Of a stretch of DNA of 64,000 bases, positions 19,902 to 27,754 are shown one piece after another. Origin of the DNA: Castellaniella sp. S9 (GTDB lineage: Bacteria; Pseudomonadota; Gammaproteobacteria; Burkholderiales; Burkholderiaceae_B); assembly GCF_027257175.1 (NCBI RefSeq), contig NZ_JAPFGD010000013.1, positions 1 through 64,000 of the forward strand, read 5' to 3'. The notes beneath the pieces are model-generated. The model was given only the letters and a program-made list of their open reading frames with translations. It was not told the DNA's origin and did not search any database. Position numbers and translations under genes: made by a program. The stretch's first letter is position 1. The number at the start of each line of letters is the position of its first letter.

Positions 19902-21584
19902 ATGGACATACGACGCACGATCCTCTGGATGATTTTTTCGTTTTCGCTGCTGCTGTTGTGGAACAACTGGCAGGTGCATAATGGGCATCCCTCCCTGTTC
20001 GGCTTGACGCCGCCCGCCGCCACGCAGGCCGATCCGGCGGCGACGCCGGATGCCCGGCCGGCCGATGTGCCGGTCGCCGCCGCCGGCACTGCCGCCGCCC
20101 AGTCCGGCGAGACCAAGGTGCCCGCGCAGGCCGCCGAGCCCACCGGCCAAGAGGTCAGCGTCAAGACCGACGTCTATGAATTGACCTTCGACACCCTGGG
20201 CGCCCAGCTGGTGCGCGCCGAGCTGCTGAAATACAAGGCGCTGGACGGCTCGGGCGGCCCGATGCTGTTGCTGGACAACCAGCCCGGCCGCATCTACCTG
20301 GCCCAGACCGGGGTCGTGGGCGCGCCGCAGGGGCAGGGCTATCCCACGCACCTGACGCCATTCACGCTGACGACGCCCGAGCCCGTGCGGCAGGGCGACA
20401 CCCTGACGGTGTCCTTCGAAGCGACGGCGGGCGACGTCCGGGTGGTGAAACACTTCATCCTCCACGATGGCAGCTATGACATCCGGGTGCGTCACGACAT
20501 TTACAACCTGGGCGATGCCCCGGTCGATCCGTCGCTGTACCTGCAGCTGACGCGCGACGGCAACGATCCCCCGAACACCTCGCATTTCTACAGCACGTTC
20601 ACCGGCCCGACGGTGTATTCGGAGGAAGACAAGTTCCAGAAGATCAGCTTCGAGGATATTGCCAAGGGCAAGGCCAGCTACATCCCGCAGGCCGACAACG
20701 GCTGGATCGGCATGGTGCAGCACTACTTCGCCTCGGCCTGGGTGCCGCCGCAGGGGGTGGTGCGCACCAACCAGGCCTTGCGCGTGGCCGACAATCTGTA
20801 TGCCGTGCGGACCATCCAGTCCGTCGGGACCATCGCCCCGGGCGAGCACCGCAGCGTGGAGGCCCAGCTATGGGTCGGCCCCCAGGACCAAGTCGCCATG
20901 AGCGAGGTGGCGCCCGGTCTCGAGCTGGTCGTGGACTATGGCTGGGTGACCATCATCGCCAAGCCGCTGTTCAGTCTCATGACCTGGATCCACGGCATGC
21001 TGGGCAACTGGGGTTGGACCATCGTGGCCCTGACCCTGCTGATCAAGCTCGTCTTTTATCCCCTGTCGGCGGCCAGCTACCGCTCGATGGCGAAAATGAA
21101 GCTCGTCACGCCCCGCATGCAGGCGCTGCGTGAAAAGTTCGGCGACGACAAGGCCAAGCTCAACGCCGCCATGATGGAGATGTATCGCACGGAAAAGATC
21201 AATCCCCTAGGTGGGTGCCTGCCCATGGTGGTGCAGATTCCGGTGTTCATCGCCCTGTACTGGGTGCTGCTGGCCAGCGTCGAGATGCGCGGCGCGCCCT
21301 GGATCTTGTGGATCCACGACCTGTCGGTGCGCGATCCCTGGTTCATCCTGCCGGCGGTCATGATGGCCACGATGTTCCTGCAGATCAAGCTCAATCCCAC
21401 GCCGCCGGACCCCACCCAGGCCAAGATCATGATGATCATGCCGCTGGTGTTCGGGGGGATGATGTTTTTCTTCCCCGCGGGCCTGGTGTTGTACTGGTGC
21501 GTGAACAACGCGGTGTCGATCATCCAGCAGCGCGTCATCATGACGCGCCTGGATCGCGAGAAGGCCGCCTCGGCCTCCAGTTGA
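19902..21584 (+). CDS. yidC: Membrane protein insertase YidC
   Basis: 560 aa, the Gram-negative long form. An N-terminal transmembrane anchor (ILWMIFSFSLLLLWNNW) is followed by an alanine/proline-rich linker and a large periplasmic beta domain up to about residue 340. The conserved C-terminal insertase core has five membrane segments, including NWGWTIVALTLLIKLVFYPL and the MYRTEKINPLGGCLPM loop. The start at 19902 is the family's. The upstream in-frame ATG at 19866 would add non-conserved residues. A terminator follows 25 nt after the stop. Confidence 0.97.
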   Translation: MDIRRTILWMIFSFSLLLLWNNWQVHNGHPSLFGLTPPAATQADPAATPDARPADVPVAAAGTAAAQSGETKVPAQAAEPTGQEVSVKTDVYELTFDTLGAQLVRAELLKYKALDGSGGPMLLLDNQPGRIYLAQTGVVGAPQGQGYPTHLTPFTLTTPEPVRQGDTLTVSFEATAGDVRVVKHFILHDGSYDIRVRHDIYNLGDAPVDPSLYLQLTRDGNDPPNTSHFYSTFTGPTVYSEEDKFQKISFEDIAKGKASYIPQADNGWIGMVQHYFASAWVPPQGVVRTNQALRVADNLYAVRTIQSVGTIAPGEHRSVEAQLWVGPQDQVAMSEVAPGLELVVDYGWVTIIAKPLFSLMTWIHGMLGNWGWTIVALTLLIKLVFYPLSAASYRSMAKMKLVTPRMQALREKFGDDKAKLNAAMMEMYRTEKINPLGGCLPMVVQIPVFIALYWVLLASVEMRGAPWILWIHDLSVRDPWFILPAVMMATMFLQIKLNPTPPDPTQAKIMMIMPLVFGGMMFFFPAGLVLYWCVNNAVSIIQQRVIMTRLDREKAASASS

Positions 21585-21609
21585 TCAGCGGCGGTCCGCC
21601 GTCCCCCTG

Positions 21610-21640
21610 AAGGCGCCCACACGGGCGCCTTCTTGCTGTT
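21610..21640 (+). terminator. Rho-independent terminator after yidC
   Basis: A perfect 9-bp stem (21610-21618 with 21623-21631) with a 4-nt loop is followed by the T-rich run CTTGCTGTT. It closes the rpmH-rnpA-yidD-yidC unit. Confidence 0.85.
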
Positions 21641-21713
21641 CGGAAAGCTCGTTTGACGTCCGGCCATGAGATTCGATAGGATCAATCATTCAATATAAAG
21701 GATGATGTTCAAT

Positions 21714-23183
21714 ATGTCGAACGATCGTATCGGCCTGGACCTGCGGGATCCGGCTTTGCTGCGCACGGAAGCTTATCTGGCCGAGGGCTGGCGCGCCGCC
21801 GCATCGGGGCGGACCTTCCCGGTGTTCAATCCCGCCACAGGCGAGCGCCTGGCCGAGGTGGCCAGCCTCGATGCCGGCGAGCTGCGGGGGGCCATCGCCG
21901 GCGCGGTGCGCGCCCAGGCGCAGTGGGCCGCCCGTACCCCCGCGGAACGCGGCCGCCTGCTGCGCGCCTGGAACGACCTCATCCTGGAAAATGTCGAGGA
22001 CATCGCCCGCCTCATGACGCTCGAACAGGGCAAGCCCCTGGCCGAGTCGCGCGGCGAGGTCAAGTACGCCGCCTCGTTCATCGAGTGGTTCGCCGAGGAG
22101 GGCAAGCGCAGCTACGGCGACGTGATTCCGTCCCCGACGGCCGACAAGCGCCTGTTCGCCGTCAAGCAGCCGGTCGGCGTATGCGCTGCCATCACGCCCT
22201 GGAATTTCCCGGCGGCCATGATCACGCGCAAGGCCGCACCGGCCCTGGCGGCCGGCTGCGCCATGATCGTCAAGCCGGCCGAGGACACGCCGCTGACGGC
22301 ATTGGCCCTGGCGGCGCTGGCCGAGCGCGCGGGCATCCCGGCGGGCGCCCTCCAGGTGGTGACGGGCGATGCGCGCGAGATCGGCGGCGTGCTGACCGAA
22401 AGCCCGGACGTGCGCAAGCTCTCGTTCACCGGCTCGACCGAGGTGGGCCGCCTGCTCATGGCGCAATCGGCGCCCACCATCAAGCGCCTGTCGCTGGAAC
22501 TGGGTGGCAACGCGCCTTTCATCGTATTCGAAGACGCCGACCTGGATGCCGCGGTCGAGGGTGCGATGGCGTCGAAATACCGCAACAGCGGCCAGACCTG
22601 CGTGTGTGCCAACCGCCTGCTGGTGCAGGCGGGGGTTTACGACGCCTTTGTCGAGAAACTGCGTGCCAAAGTCGCCGGCCTGAAGGTCGGCAACGGCACC
22701 GAGGAGGGTGTGCAGCAAGGGCCGTTGATCAACCGCGATGCGCTCGACCATGCCCTTGCGCTGATCGAGGACGCCCGGGCGCACGGCGCCCGCGTCGTGA
22801 TCGGCGGCGAGGCGCACGCCCTGGGTGGTACGTTCTTTCAGCCCACCATCCTCGGTGATCTCAGCCTCGACATGCGGGTGGCGCACGAGGAAATATTCGC
22901 CCCGGTGGCGCCGGTGTTCCGCTTCGAGACCGAGGCCCAGGCGATCGCCCAGGCCAACGACACCGAGTATGGCCTGGCCGCCTATCTATACACCCGGGAC
23001 ATCGCCCGCGCCTGGCGCGTCGGCGAAGCCCTGGAGTACGGCATGGTGGGCCTGAACACCGGCATGATCTCGAACGAGGTCGCGCCCTTCGGCGGCATCA
23101 AGCAGTCCGGCCTGGGCCGCGAGGGCTCGCACTATGGCATCGACGAGTACCTCGAGGTGAAGTACCTCTGCCTGCAAGTATAG
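21714..23183 (+). CDS. gabD: Succinate-semialdehyde dehydrogenase (NADP+)
   Basis: 489 aa. Aldehyde dehydrogenase superfamily, closest in pattern to GabD, which oxidises succinate semialdehyde in GABA-type catabolism. Seen are ITPWNFPAAMITRKAAPALA, the catalytic glutamate block LELGGNAPFIVF, and the catalytic cysteine C296 in SGQTCVCANR. The C-terminus GLGREGSHYGIDEYLEVKYLC is typical. The ATG at 21714 is preferred over 21702 because AAAGGA then stands 11 nt away. It is a single gene between yidC and mnmE. Confidence 0.88.
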   Translation: MSNDRIGLDLRDPALLRTEAYLAEGWRAAASGRTFPVFNPATGERLAEVASLDAGELRGAIAGAVRAQAQWAARTPAERGRLLRAWNDLILENVEDIARLMTLEQGKPLAESRGEVKYAASFIEWFAEEGKRSYGDVIPSPTADKRLFAVKQPVGVCAAITPWNFPAAMITRKAAPALAAGCAMIVKPAEDTPLTALALAALAERAGIPAGALQVVTGDAREIGGVLTESPDVRKLSFTGSTEVGRLLMAQSAPTIKRLSLELGGNAPFIVFEDADLDAAVEGAMASKYRNSGQTCVCANRLLVQAGVYDAFVEKLRAKVAGLKVGNGTEEGVQQGPLINRDALDHALALIEDARAHGARVVIGGEAHALGGTFFQPTILGDLSLDMRVAHEEIFAPVAPVFRFETEAQAIAQANDTEYGLAAYLYTRDIARAWRVGEALEYGMVGLNTGMISNEVAPFGGIKQSGLGREGSHYGIDEYLEVKYLCLQV

Positions 23184-23287
23184 AGGCGGCGCGGGTGCGG
23201 GATGCGGCGCGCGCGGCGGCTCGCTACACTGGCGCTTGACGCCGCCCATCCGCCCGCGGCGGGCGCCCGACATTCAGACCCGCAACC

Positions 23288-24760
23288 ATGGCCGACAGCT
23301 CCACGGATCCCATCATCGCGATCGCCACCGCCCCCGGCCGGGGCGGCATCGGCGTGCTGCGGATTTCCGGCCCCCGGCTGGCCGACTATGCGCACAGCCT
23401 GTTGGGCCTGACGCCGCGGCCGCGCCACGCCCATTACCTGCCGTTTCGCAATGCCGCTGGCGAGGTCATGGACGAGGGCATTGCCCTGTACTTTCCAGGC
23501 CCCCATTCCTATACCGGCGAGGACGTGCTGGAACTGCAGGGCCACGGCGGGCCCGCCGTGCTGCGCCGCGTGCTGGAGGACTGCCTGGTGCGCGGCGCAT
23601 CCATCGGCCTGCGCCTTGCCCAGCCAGGCGAATTCACCCAGCGCGCCTTCCTGAACGATCGCCTGGACCTCGCCCAGGCCGAGGCCGTCGTCGATCTCAT
23701 CGAAGCCAGCTCGGCCGCCGCCGCGCGTAGCGCCATGGCTTCGCTGTCGGGCGCCTTTTCCGCCGAGGTCGACGCCCTGGCCGAGCGCATCGTTCACCTG
23801 CGCATGCTGGTCGAGGCCACCCTGGATTTTCCCGAGGAGGAAATCGACTTCCTGGAAAAGTACCAGGCGGCGCAGCGCCTGGAGGCGGTGTCCGATGCGC
23901 TGGACGGTGTGCTGCGCACCGCGCGCCGGGGCCTGGTGTTGCGCGAGGGCCTGCACGTGGTCCTGGCGGGCCAGCCCAACGTCGGCAAGTCCAGCCTCCT
24001 GAACGCCCTGGCGGGCGACGAGGTGGCCATCGTCACCCCGATCGCCGGCACTACGCGCGACCGGGTCGTGCAGCAGATCCACATCGAGGGCGTGCCCCTG
24101 CACGTCGTCGACACCGCCGGCCTGCGCGACACCGAGGACACGGTCGAGCGCATCGGCATCGAGCGCAGCTGGGCCGAGATCGCCCGCGCCGATGTCATCC
24201 TGCACCTGCAGGATGCCCGCAGCCCCGGCGATCCCCTCGACGCCGACATCGCCCGGCGCCTGCCGCCGCAGGCGCCGGTGCTGGTGGTGTGCAACAAGGT
24301 CGACCTGCTGGACGAGGCGGGGCAGAGGGCGTTGGCGTCCGGGGCGGCAGGTTCACGGCCGGCCGCGGGTGCCCGCTCCGGCGCCGGGATGGCCGGTGCC
24401 ACGGGTGACGGTACGGGTACAGTCGGGATACCGGCCGCGGATACGTCGGACGCCTTGCTGGTGTCCGCGCATACCGGTGAAGGCCTGGATGCGCTGCGGG
24501 CGCGCCTGCTTTCGATCGCCGGCTGGACGCCGGGGACGGAATCGCCGTGGCTCGCGCGCGAGCGCCACGTCCAGGCCCTGGAGGCGGCCCGCGCCCACCT
24601 GCGGGCCGCCGCCGCGCATGCGGCGCACAGCGATCAGGTCCTGGACCTGTTCGCCGAGGAGCTGCGCCTGGCGCACGAGGCCCTGTGCGGGATCACCGGG
24701 CAGTTCACCAGCGATGATTTGCTGGGGGAGATCTTTTCCAGTTTTTGTATTGGGAAGTGA
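23288..24760 (+). CDS. mnmE: tRNA modification GTPase MnmE (TrmE)
   Basis: 490 aa. It partners with MnmG to modify U34 of tRNA. An N-terminal tetrahydrofolate-binding domain (about 1-120) and a helical domain flank a Ras-like G domain. Its motifs are GQPNVGKS (228-235), DTAGL (275-279), NKVD (336-339) and SAHTG (393-397). A 35-40-residue Gly/Ala-rich insertion (about 350-388) between the last two makes it longer than the usual 450-455. The essential C-terminal FCIGK (486-490) is present. Its last codons (TTT TGT ATT) are A+T-rich for this genome and were apparently supplied by the integrated element that starts here. Confidence 0.97.
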   Translation: MADSSTDPIIAIATAPGRGGIGVLRISGPRLADYAHSLLGLTPRPRHAHYLPFRNAAGEVMDEGIALYFPGPHSYTGEDVLELQGHGGPAVLRRVLEDCLVRGASIGLRLAQPGEFTQRAFLNDRLDLAQAEAVVDLIEASSAAAARSAMASLSGAFSAEVDALAERIVHLRMLVEATLDFPEEEIDFLEKYQAAQRLEAVSDALDGVLRTARRGLVLREGLHVVLAGQPNVGKSSLLNALAGDEVAIVTPIAGTTRDRVVQQIHIEGVPLHVVDTAGLRDTEDTVERIGIERSWAEIARADVILHLQDARSPGDPLDADIARRLPPQAPVLVVCNKVDLLDEAGQRALASGAAGSRPAAGARSGAGMAGATGDGTGTVGIPAADTSDALLVSAHTGEGLDALRARLLSIAGWTPGTESPWLARERHVQALEAARAHLRAAAAHAAHSDQVLDLFAEELRLAHEALCGITGQFTSDDLLGEIFSSFCIGK

Positions 24761-24761
24761 G
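24743..24761 (+). repeat. Left att-like copy of the mnmE end (attL candidate)
   Basis: Sequence TTTTGTATTGGGAAGTGAG, overlapping the last five codons and stop of mnmE. It resembles the attachment core described at the trmE end for SGI1-type islands (TTCTGTATTGGTAAGTAA, recalled from the literature). Confidence 0.75.
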
Positions 24762-24893
24762 GTTGGGTCTATGGACGTCCACTGAAGTTTGCTGATTTGC
24801 CTGTAAGCCGCATAAATAAAGGGATTTTTGTCTACTGAGTGATTCGGTGATACAGTCAAAGCCATCGCTATCCGGGTCCATATTTGGGTCCAA

Positions 24894-25083
24894 GTCACTG
24901 ATACCGCTCTCAAGGCACTCAAACCAAAGGATGCTTCTTACATCGTCAGTGACGATCGCGGGCTGTACGTCGAAGTGCTGCCGAGTGGTAGCATCGTCTG
25001 GCGTTACCGCTATCGGCTGGATGGCAAACGGGAAAAGCTCACACTCGGTAAGTACCCGGCCCTTACCCTGAAGAGCGCCGTCA
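24894..25083 (+). pseudogene. Truncated tyrosine-integrase N-terminus (P4/DUF4102 type)
   Basis: The frame reads VTDTALKALKPKDASYIVSD, then a GLYVEVLPSGSIVWRYRYRL segment and KLTLGKYPALTLKSAV. This is the arm-binding N-terminal domain of P4-type integrases. No ATG, GTG or TTG precedes it in frame after the stop at 24840. The similarity stops at about 25083, where unrelated sequence begins, so only about 63 of roughly 400 codons remain. It is placed immediately inside the attL candidate, where an integrase gene is expected. Confidence 0.8.
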
Positions 25084-25105
25084 TTGTCCAGATCTCGTTC
25101 TCATA

Positions 25106-25243
25106 TCATGCCAGCGATAAAGTTGCCGGAGACTTGGGAGCTAGGGCAGGTGTTTGCCAAACGATGCCGTGCGCTTCGAGAAGGCCGACTAGACGGGCGT
25201 TCTCGGCACGAAGGCGGGCGATCTCATCGCTGTGGTACGTCAT
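25106..25243 (-). pseudogene. Short gene stub, N-terminus of a helicase-like protein
   Basis: 45 codons from ATG at 25243 encoding MTYHSDEIARLRAENARLVG, a coiled-coil start, followed by LLEAHGIVWQTP. This resembles the opening of large helicase/primase proteins carried by integrative elements (TOTE-like), recalled from family knowledge and not certain. It then runs into unrelated codons and a stop, where it meets the integrase stub head to head. It is likely a deletion remnant. Confidence 0.4.
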
Positions 25244-25285
25244 ACTGCCTCCACACGTGCAGACTCACCCCACCCGTTGCCACCA

Positions 25286-26335
25286 CTAGCGCAACTCGTA
25301 CCACGTCCCACGCCCGCCCCCCTGCTGGACCAGATGCCCCTGCTTCACCAGCGTACGGAAGTGCTGTTTGAGCGTGTTGCGGTTGCCGCCGGTCAGGCGG
25401 ATGGCTTCGGCCATGGTGATACGGCCGTGCTCGCGCGTGAATTCGACGATCTGCAATGCCAGGTCCGGCAGCTTGGCCAGCACCAGCTTCTCGCGCTCGA
25501 CCTTGCGCTCCAGGCGACGTACCTGCTGGGACAGCGCACGCAGGAAGAACACCAGCCAAGGCTGCCAATCAGGCGCGTCGGTGCGGATGCTGCCTTGTGT
25601 CTGGCGCAGCGCCAGGTAGTAGGCTTCCTTGGTCTGCTCGATTACGCTTTCCAGTGAGCTGTACGGCACATAGGCATAGCCGGACTGCAACAACAGCAAG
25701 GTGGTCAGTACCCGGCTCAAACGGCCATTGCCATCCTGGAAAGGGTGAATCTCCAGAAACACCACGACCCAGATGCCGATGAGCAGCAGCGGATGCAGGC
25801 GCCCATGACTGCGCTCCTCGTTGAACCAGGTCACCAGTTCGGCCATTAGATGCGGTGTATCAAAAGGCGTGGCAGTCTCGAAGACAATACCCAACTGTTT
25901 GCCGTGTTCATCGAAGGCCGCCACGCTGTTGCTGGTGGTCTTGTAATTGCCGCGATGCCAGGCATCCTTGTCGCTGTAGGTTAGCAGGTCGCGGTGCAAT
26001 TGCCGGATGTGGTTTTCTGTCAGCGAGATGTCTTGCCAAGACGTAAACACCAGTTCCATGACTTCGGCATAACCAGCGACTTCCTGCTCATCGCGCGTCT
26101 CGAACGACTTGATCTGCAGATTGGACAACAAACGCTCGACTTCGCGATCCGACAGCTTGCTGCCCTCGATACGAGTCGAGGAGCCGATGCTCTCGATGGT
26201 GGCCACCCGCCGCAGTGCCGACAGCCGATCCGGTGCCAGCGTGCCTAGCGCACGCCACGCGCCCTTGAATTCGTCTATCCCGGCGATCAGGCCCAGGATG
26301 TCGGTGGTGATCTGGAGGGTGTCTGTGCGGATCAT
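25286..26335 (-). CDS. Fic-family protein with N-terminal inhibitory helix and C-terminal winged helix
   Basis: 349 aa. A class II Fic protein. The inhibitory motif SSTRIEG (S/T-xxx-E-G) near residue 52 would block ATP in cis. The catalytic motif HPFQDGNGRLSR is complete, and a C-terminal winged-helix segment (GRITMAEAIRLTGGNRNTLK) suggests DNA binding. Such proteins AMPylate targets and may autoregulate. The start at 26335 (MIRTDTLQ) is preferred; the upstream MGVNG codons lie in the repeat region. It is the only intact gene of the mnmE element and is transcribed against mnmE. Confidence 0.9.
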   Translation of the reverse strand: MIRTDTLQITTDILGLIAGIDEFKGAWRALGTLAPDRLSALRRVATIESIGSSTRIEGSKLSDREVERLLSNLQIKSFETRDEQEVAGYAEVMELVFTSWQDISLTENHIRQLHRDLLTYSDKDAWHRGNYKTTSNSVAAFDEHGKQLGIVFETATPFDTPHLMAELVTWFNEERSHGRLHPLLLIGIWVVVFLEIHPFQDGNGRLSRVLTTLLLLQSGYAYVPYSSLESVIEQTKEAYYLALRQTQGSIRTDAPDWQPWLVFFLRALSQQVRRLERKVEREKLVLAKLPDLALQIVEFTREHGRITMAEAIRLTGGNRNTLKQHFRTLVKQGHLVQQGGGRGTWYELR

Positions 26336-26349
26336 GGAACCAATAGTAC

Positions 26350-26403
26350 ACCCATTTACACCCAATCATGACTCCCAACCATTTCGGAACCCATTTACAC
26401 CCA
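26350..26403. repeat. Two perfect 15-bp direct repeats in the Fic leader
   Basis: ACCCATTTACACCCA occurs at 26350-26364 and 26389-26403, spaced 39 bp apart, 15-70 bp upstream of the Fic start. It could be an operator pair for the Fic winged-helix domain, or an iteron/arm-type site of the old element. The rest of 26336-26671 holds the right end of the element and the ohrR promoter. Confidence 0.55.
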
Positions 26404-26563
26404 TTCCTGTTGGGGCTAGCACAGCGACCACAAGCGAAGACCCGTATGCCATGGAAGTCCAGCGGGGGATACACTGAAGCATTGGGTCCAAGAATAGGCC
26501 CAAGTGAGACTCTTTTCTCGGAATTAATTTTTATGAATCAATAAGATAAAATCCAATAAACCC

Positions 26564-26582
26564 TTCTGCATCGGGAAGTGAG
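26564..26582 (+). repeat. Right att-like copy of the mnmE end (attR candidate)
   Basis: TTCTGCATCGGGAAGTGAG. It translates as FCIGK-stop in the mnmE sense and differs from the left copy only at three T/C positions, all third codon positions. The A+T-rich sequence just left of it (26515-26560) contrasts with G+C-rich DNA to the right, marking a compositional boundary. Confidence 0.78.
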
Positions 26583-26636
26583 CGAGACCCGATGGCGGAT
26601 TCACGGTTCCGGGGGTTACTCGATTATATAGATTGC

Positions 26637-26665
26637 TTGCTATCAAATAGCACACTATATATAAT
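26637..26665 (+). promoter_or_regulatory. ohrR promoter with overlapping operator
   Basis: The -35 TTGCTA (26637-26642) is separated by 17 bp from the -10 TATAAT (26660-26665). A perfect inverted repeat TGCTAT-CAA-ATAGCA (26638-26652) overlaps the -35 and spacer. The ATG at 26672 is only 7 nt after the -10, so the transcript would be leaderless or nearly so. OhrR autorepression at this repeat is inferred. Confidence 0.75.
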
Positions 26666-26671
26666 CATTCC

Positions 26672-27136
26672 ATGGACCTCGCGACCCAACCTCCGCCAAC
26701 CGCCGGCACGCCGCTTGCCCTGGACGCTCAGCTTTGCTTTGCCTTGTATTCCGCGCACTTGGCGATGGGCAAGGTCTATCGGCGGGCGCTGTCGGGGTTG
26801 GACCTGACCTATCCCCAATACCTGGTAATGCTGGTGCTCTGGGAATCGGACGGTCTGTCGGTGTCTGAACTGGGCGAACGCCTGTACCTGGATTCGGCCA
26901 CGCTGACGCCGCTGCTCAAGCGCCTGCAGGCCTCGGGCCTGGTGGCGCGCGAGCGCAGCCCCGAGGACGAGCGCCGCGTGCTGGTGCGCCTGACGGATGC
27001 GGGCCGCGCGCTGCGCGAGCGGGCACAGGCCGTGCCCGCGGACGTCATCTGCGCGACGGGCTGTACGCCCGAGCGCCTGCAAGGCTTGAAGGCCGATCTC
27101 GAGTCCTTGCGTCTGAATCTGCTGCGGCCGGAATGA
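26672..27136 (+). CDS. ohrR: Organic-hydroperoxide-sensing repressor OhrR (MarR family)
   Basis: 154 aa. A MarR winged helix (about 50-110, [20 protein letters not shown], then DERRVLV) with the two OhrR redox cysteines: sensing C22 in [10 protein letters not shown] and resolving C127 in VICATGC, plus C131. The numbering matches the Xanthomonas two-cysteine type. Oxidation of C22 by organic peroxides releases DNA and derepresses ohr, which lies 98 bp downstream on the same strand. No Shine-Dalgarno is visible, consistent with a leaderless message. Confidence 0.95.
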   Translation: MDLATQPPPTAGTPLALDAQLCFALYSAHLAMGKVYRRALSGLDLTYPQYLVMLVLWESDGLSVSELGERLYLDSATLTPLLKRLQASGLVARERSPEDERRVLVRLTDAGRALRERAQAVPADVICATGCTPERLQGLKADLESLRLNLLRPE

Positions 27137-27234
27137 CTTCATCGCCGCCCATGGGCGGCGATGGCGCCGGCCAGGGACATTGCCGCGACGTGGTGCGGGC
27201 AGTGTCCTCAATCCGCACCACAAGGAGAACCTCC

Positions 27235-27660
27235 ATGACAGTCGAAAACGTCCTCTATACCGCCCACGCCAAGGCGACCGGAGGCCGCGAAGGCAGCGCA
27301 AAATCCTCCGACGGCCATCTGGACATCAAGCTGTCGACGCCCAAGGAACTGGGCGGCGGCGGCGGCGACGGCACCAATCCCGAGCAATTGTTCGCGGCCG
27401 GTTATTCGGCGTGCTTTCTGGGCGCCTTGAAGCTGGTCGCCGGCAAGGCCGACGTCAAGCTGCCCGATGACACCAGCGTGGAAGGCGCGGTGGGCATCGG
27501 TCCGATCCCGACGGGCTTTGGCATCCGGGTGGAACTGAAGATCTCGGCCGCCGGCGTCGAGCGCAAGACCCTCGAGGATCTGGTGCAAAAGGCGCACGTG
27601 GTCTGCCCGTACTCGAACGCGACGCGCGGCAATATCGACGTGACGCTGACGGTGGCGTGA
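27235..27660 (+). CDS. ohr: Organic hydroperoxide resistance protein Ohr
   Basis: 141 aa. A thiol peroxidase of the OsmC/Ohr family that reduces fatty-acid and organic hydroperoxides with lipoylated partners. The peroxidatic cysteine C60 (YSACFLGAL) and resolving C124 ([13 protein letters not shown]) are present, and the start [20 protein letters not shown] is typical. The ATG at 27235 has AAGGAG 7 nt upstream. The frame extends up to 27133 without a ribosome site. It is controlled by OhrR just upstream. Confidence 0.97.
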   Translation: MTVENVLYTAHAKATGGREGSAKSSDGHLDIKLSTPKELGGGGGDGTNPEQLFAAGYSACFLGALKLVAGKADVKLPDDTSVEGAVGIGPIPTGFGIRVELKISAAGVERKTLEDLVQKAHVVCPYSNATRGNIDVTLTVA

Positions 27661-27716
27661 CCTCGCCGGCCCGCGGGCCGGCTGGCGGCGGCGCCCCAGT
27701 GGGATGCGCCGCATCG

Positions 27717-27754
27717 AAAGGATTATGGCCGCCTGTGGGCGGCCGTAATCCTTT
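27717..27754. terminator. Long hairpin after ohr, abutting the MFS start codon
   Basis: A 17-bp stem with one G-U type mismatch (arms 27717-27733 and 27738-27754, 4-nt loop) begins with AAAGG and ends CCTTT. It works as a bidirectional terminator shape. A shorter perfect 18-bp palindrome lies at 27665-27682. The 3' arm ends on the base before the ATG of the MFS gene, so the hairpin would sequester its ribosome site. Confidence 0.7.

Larger units (their letters stand above)
24743..26582. mobile_element. Decayed integrative element in the 3' end of mnmE
   Basis: The mnmE 3' end is present twice, at 24743-24761 and 26564-26582 (16 of 19 identical). Both copies encode FCIGK-stop. The left copy uses A+T-rich codons and forms the present gene end. 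The right copy uses host-like G+C-rich codons (TTC TGC ATC) and looks like the displaced native end. Between them are an integrase 5' stub, a second gene stub and a Fic gene. The mnmE (trmE/thdF) 3' end is the known target of the SGI1 genomic-island family. That this is a former island is inferred from these signs. Confidence 0.8.
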
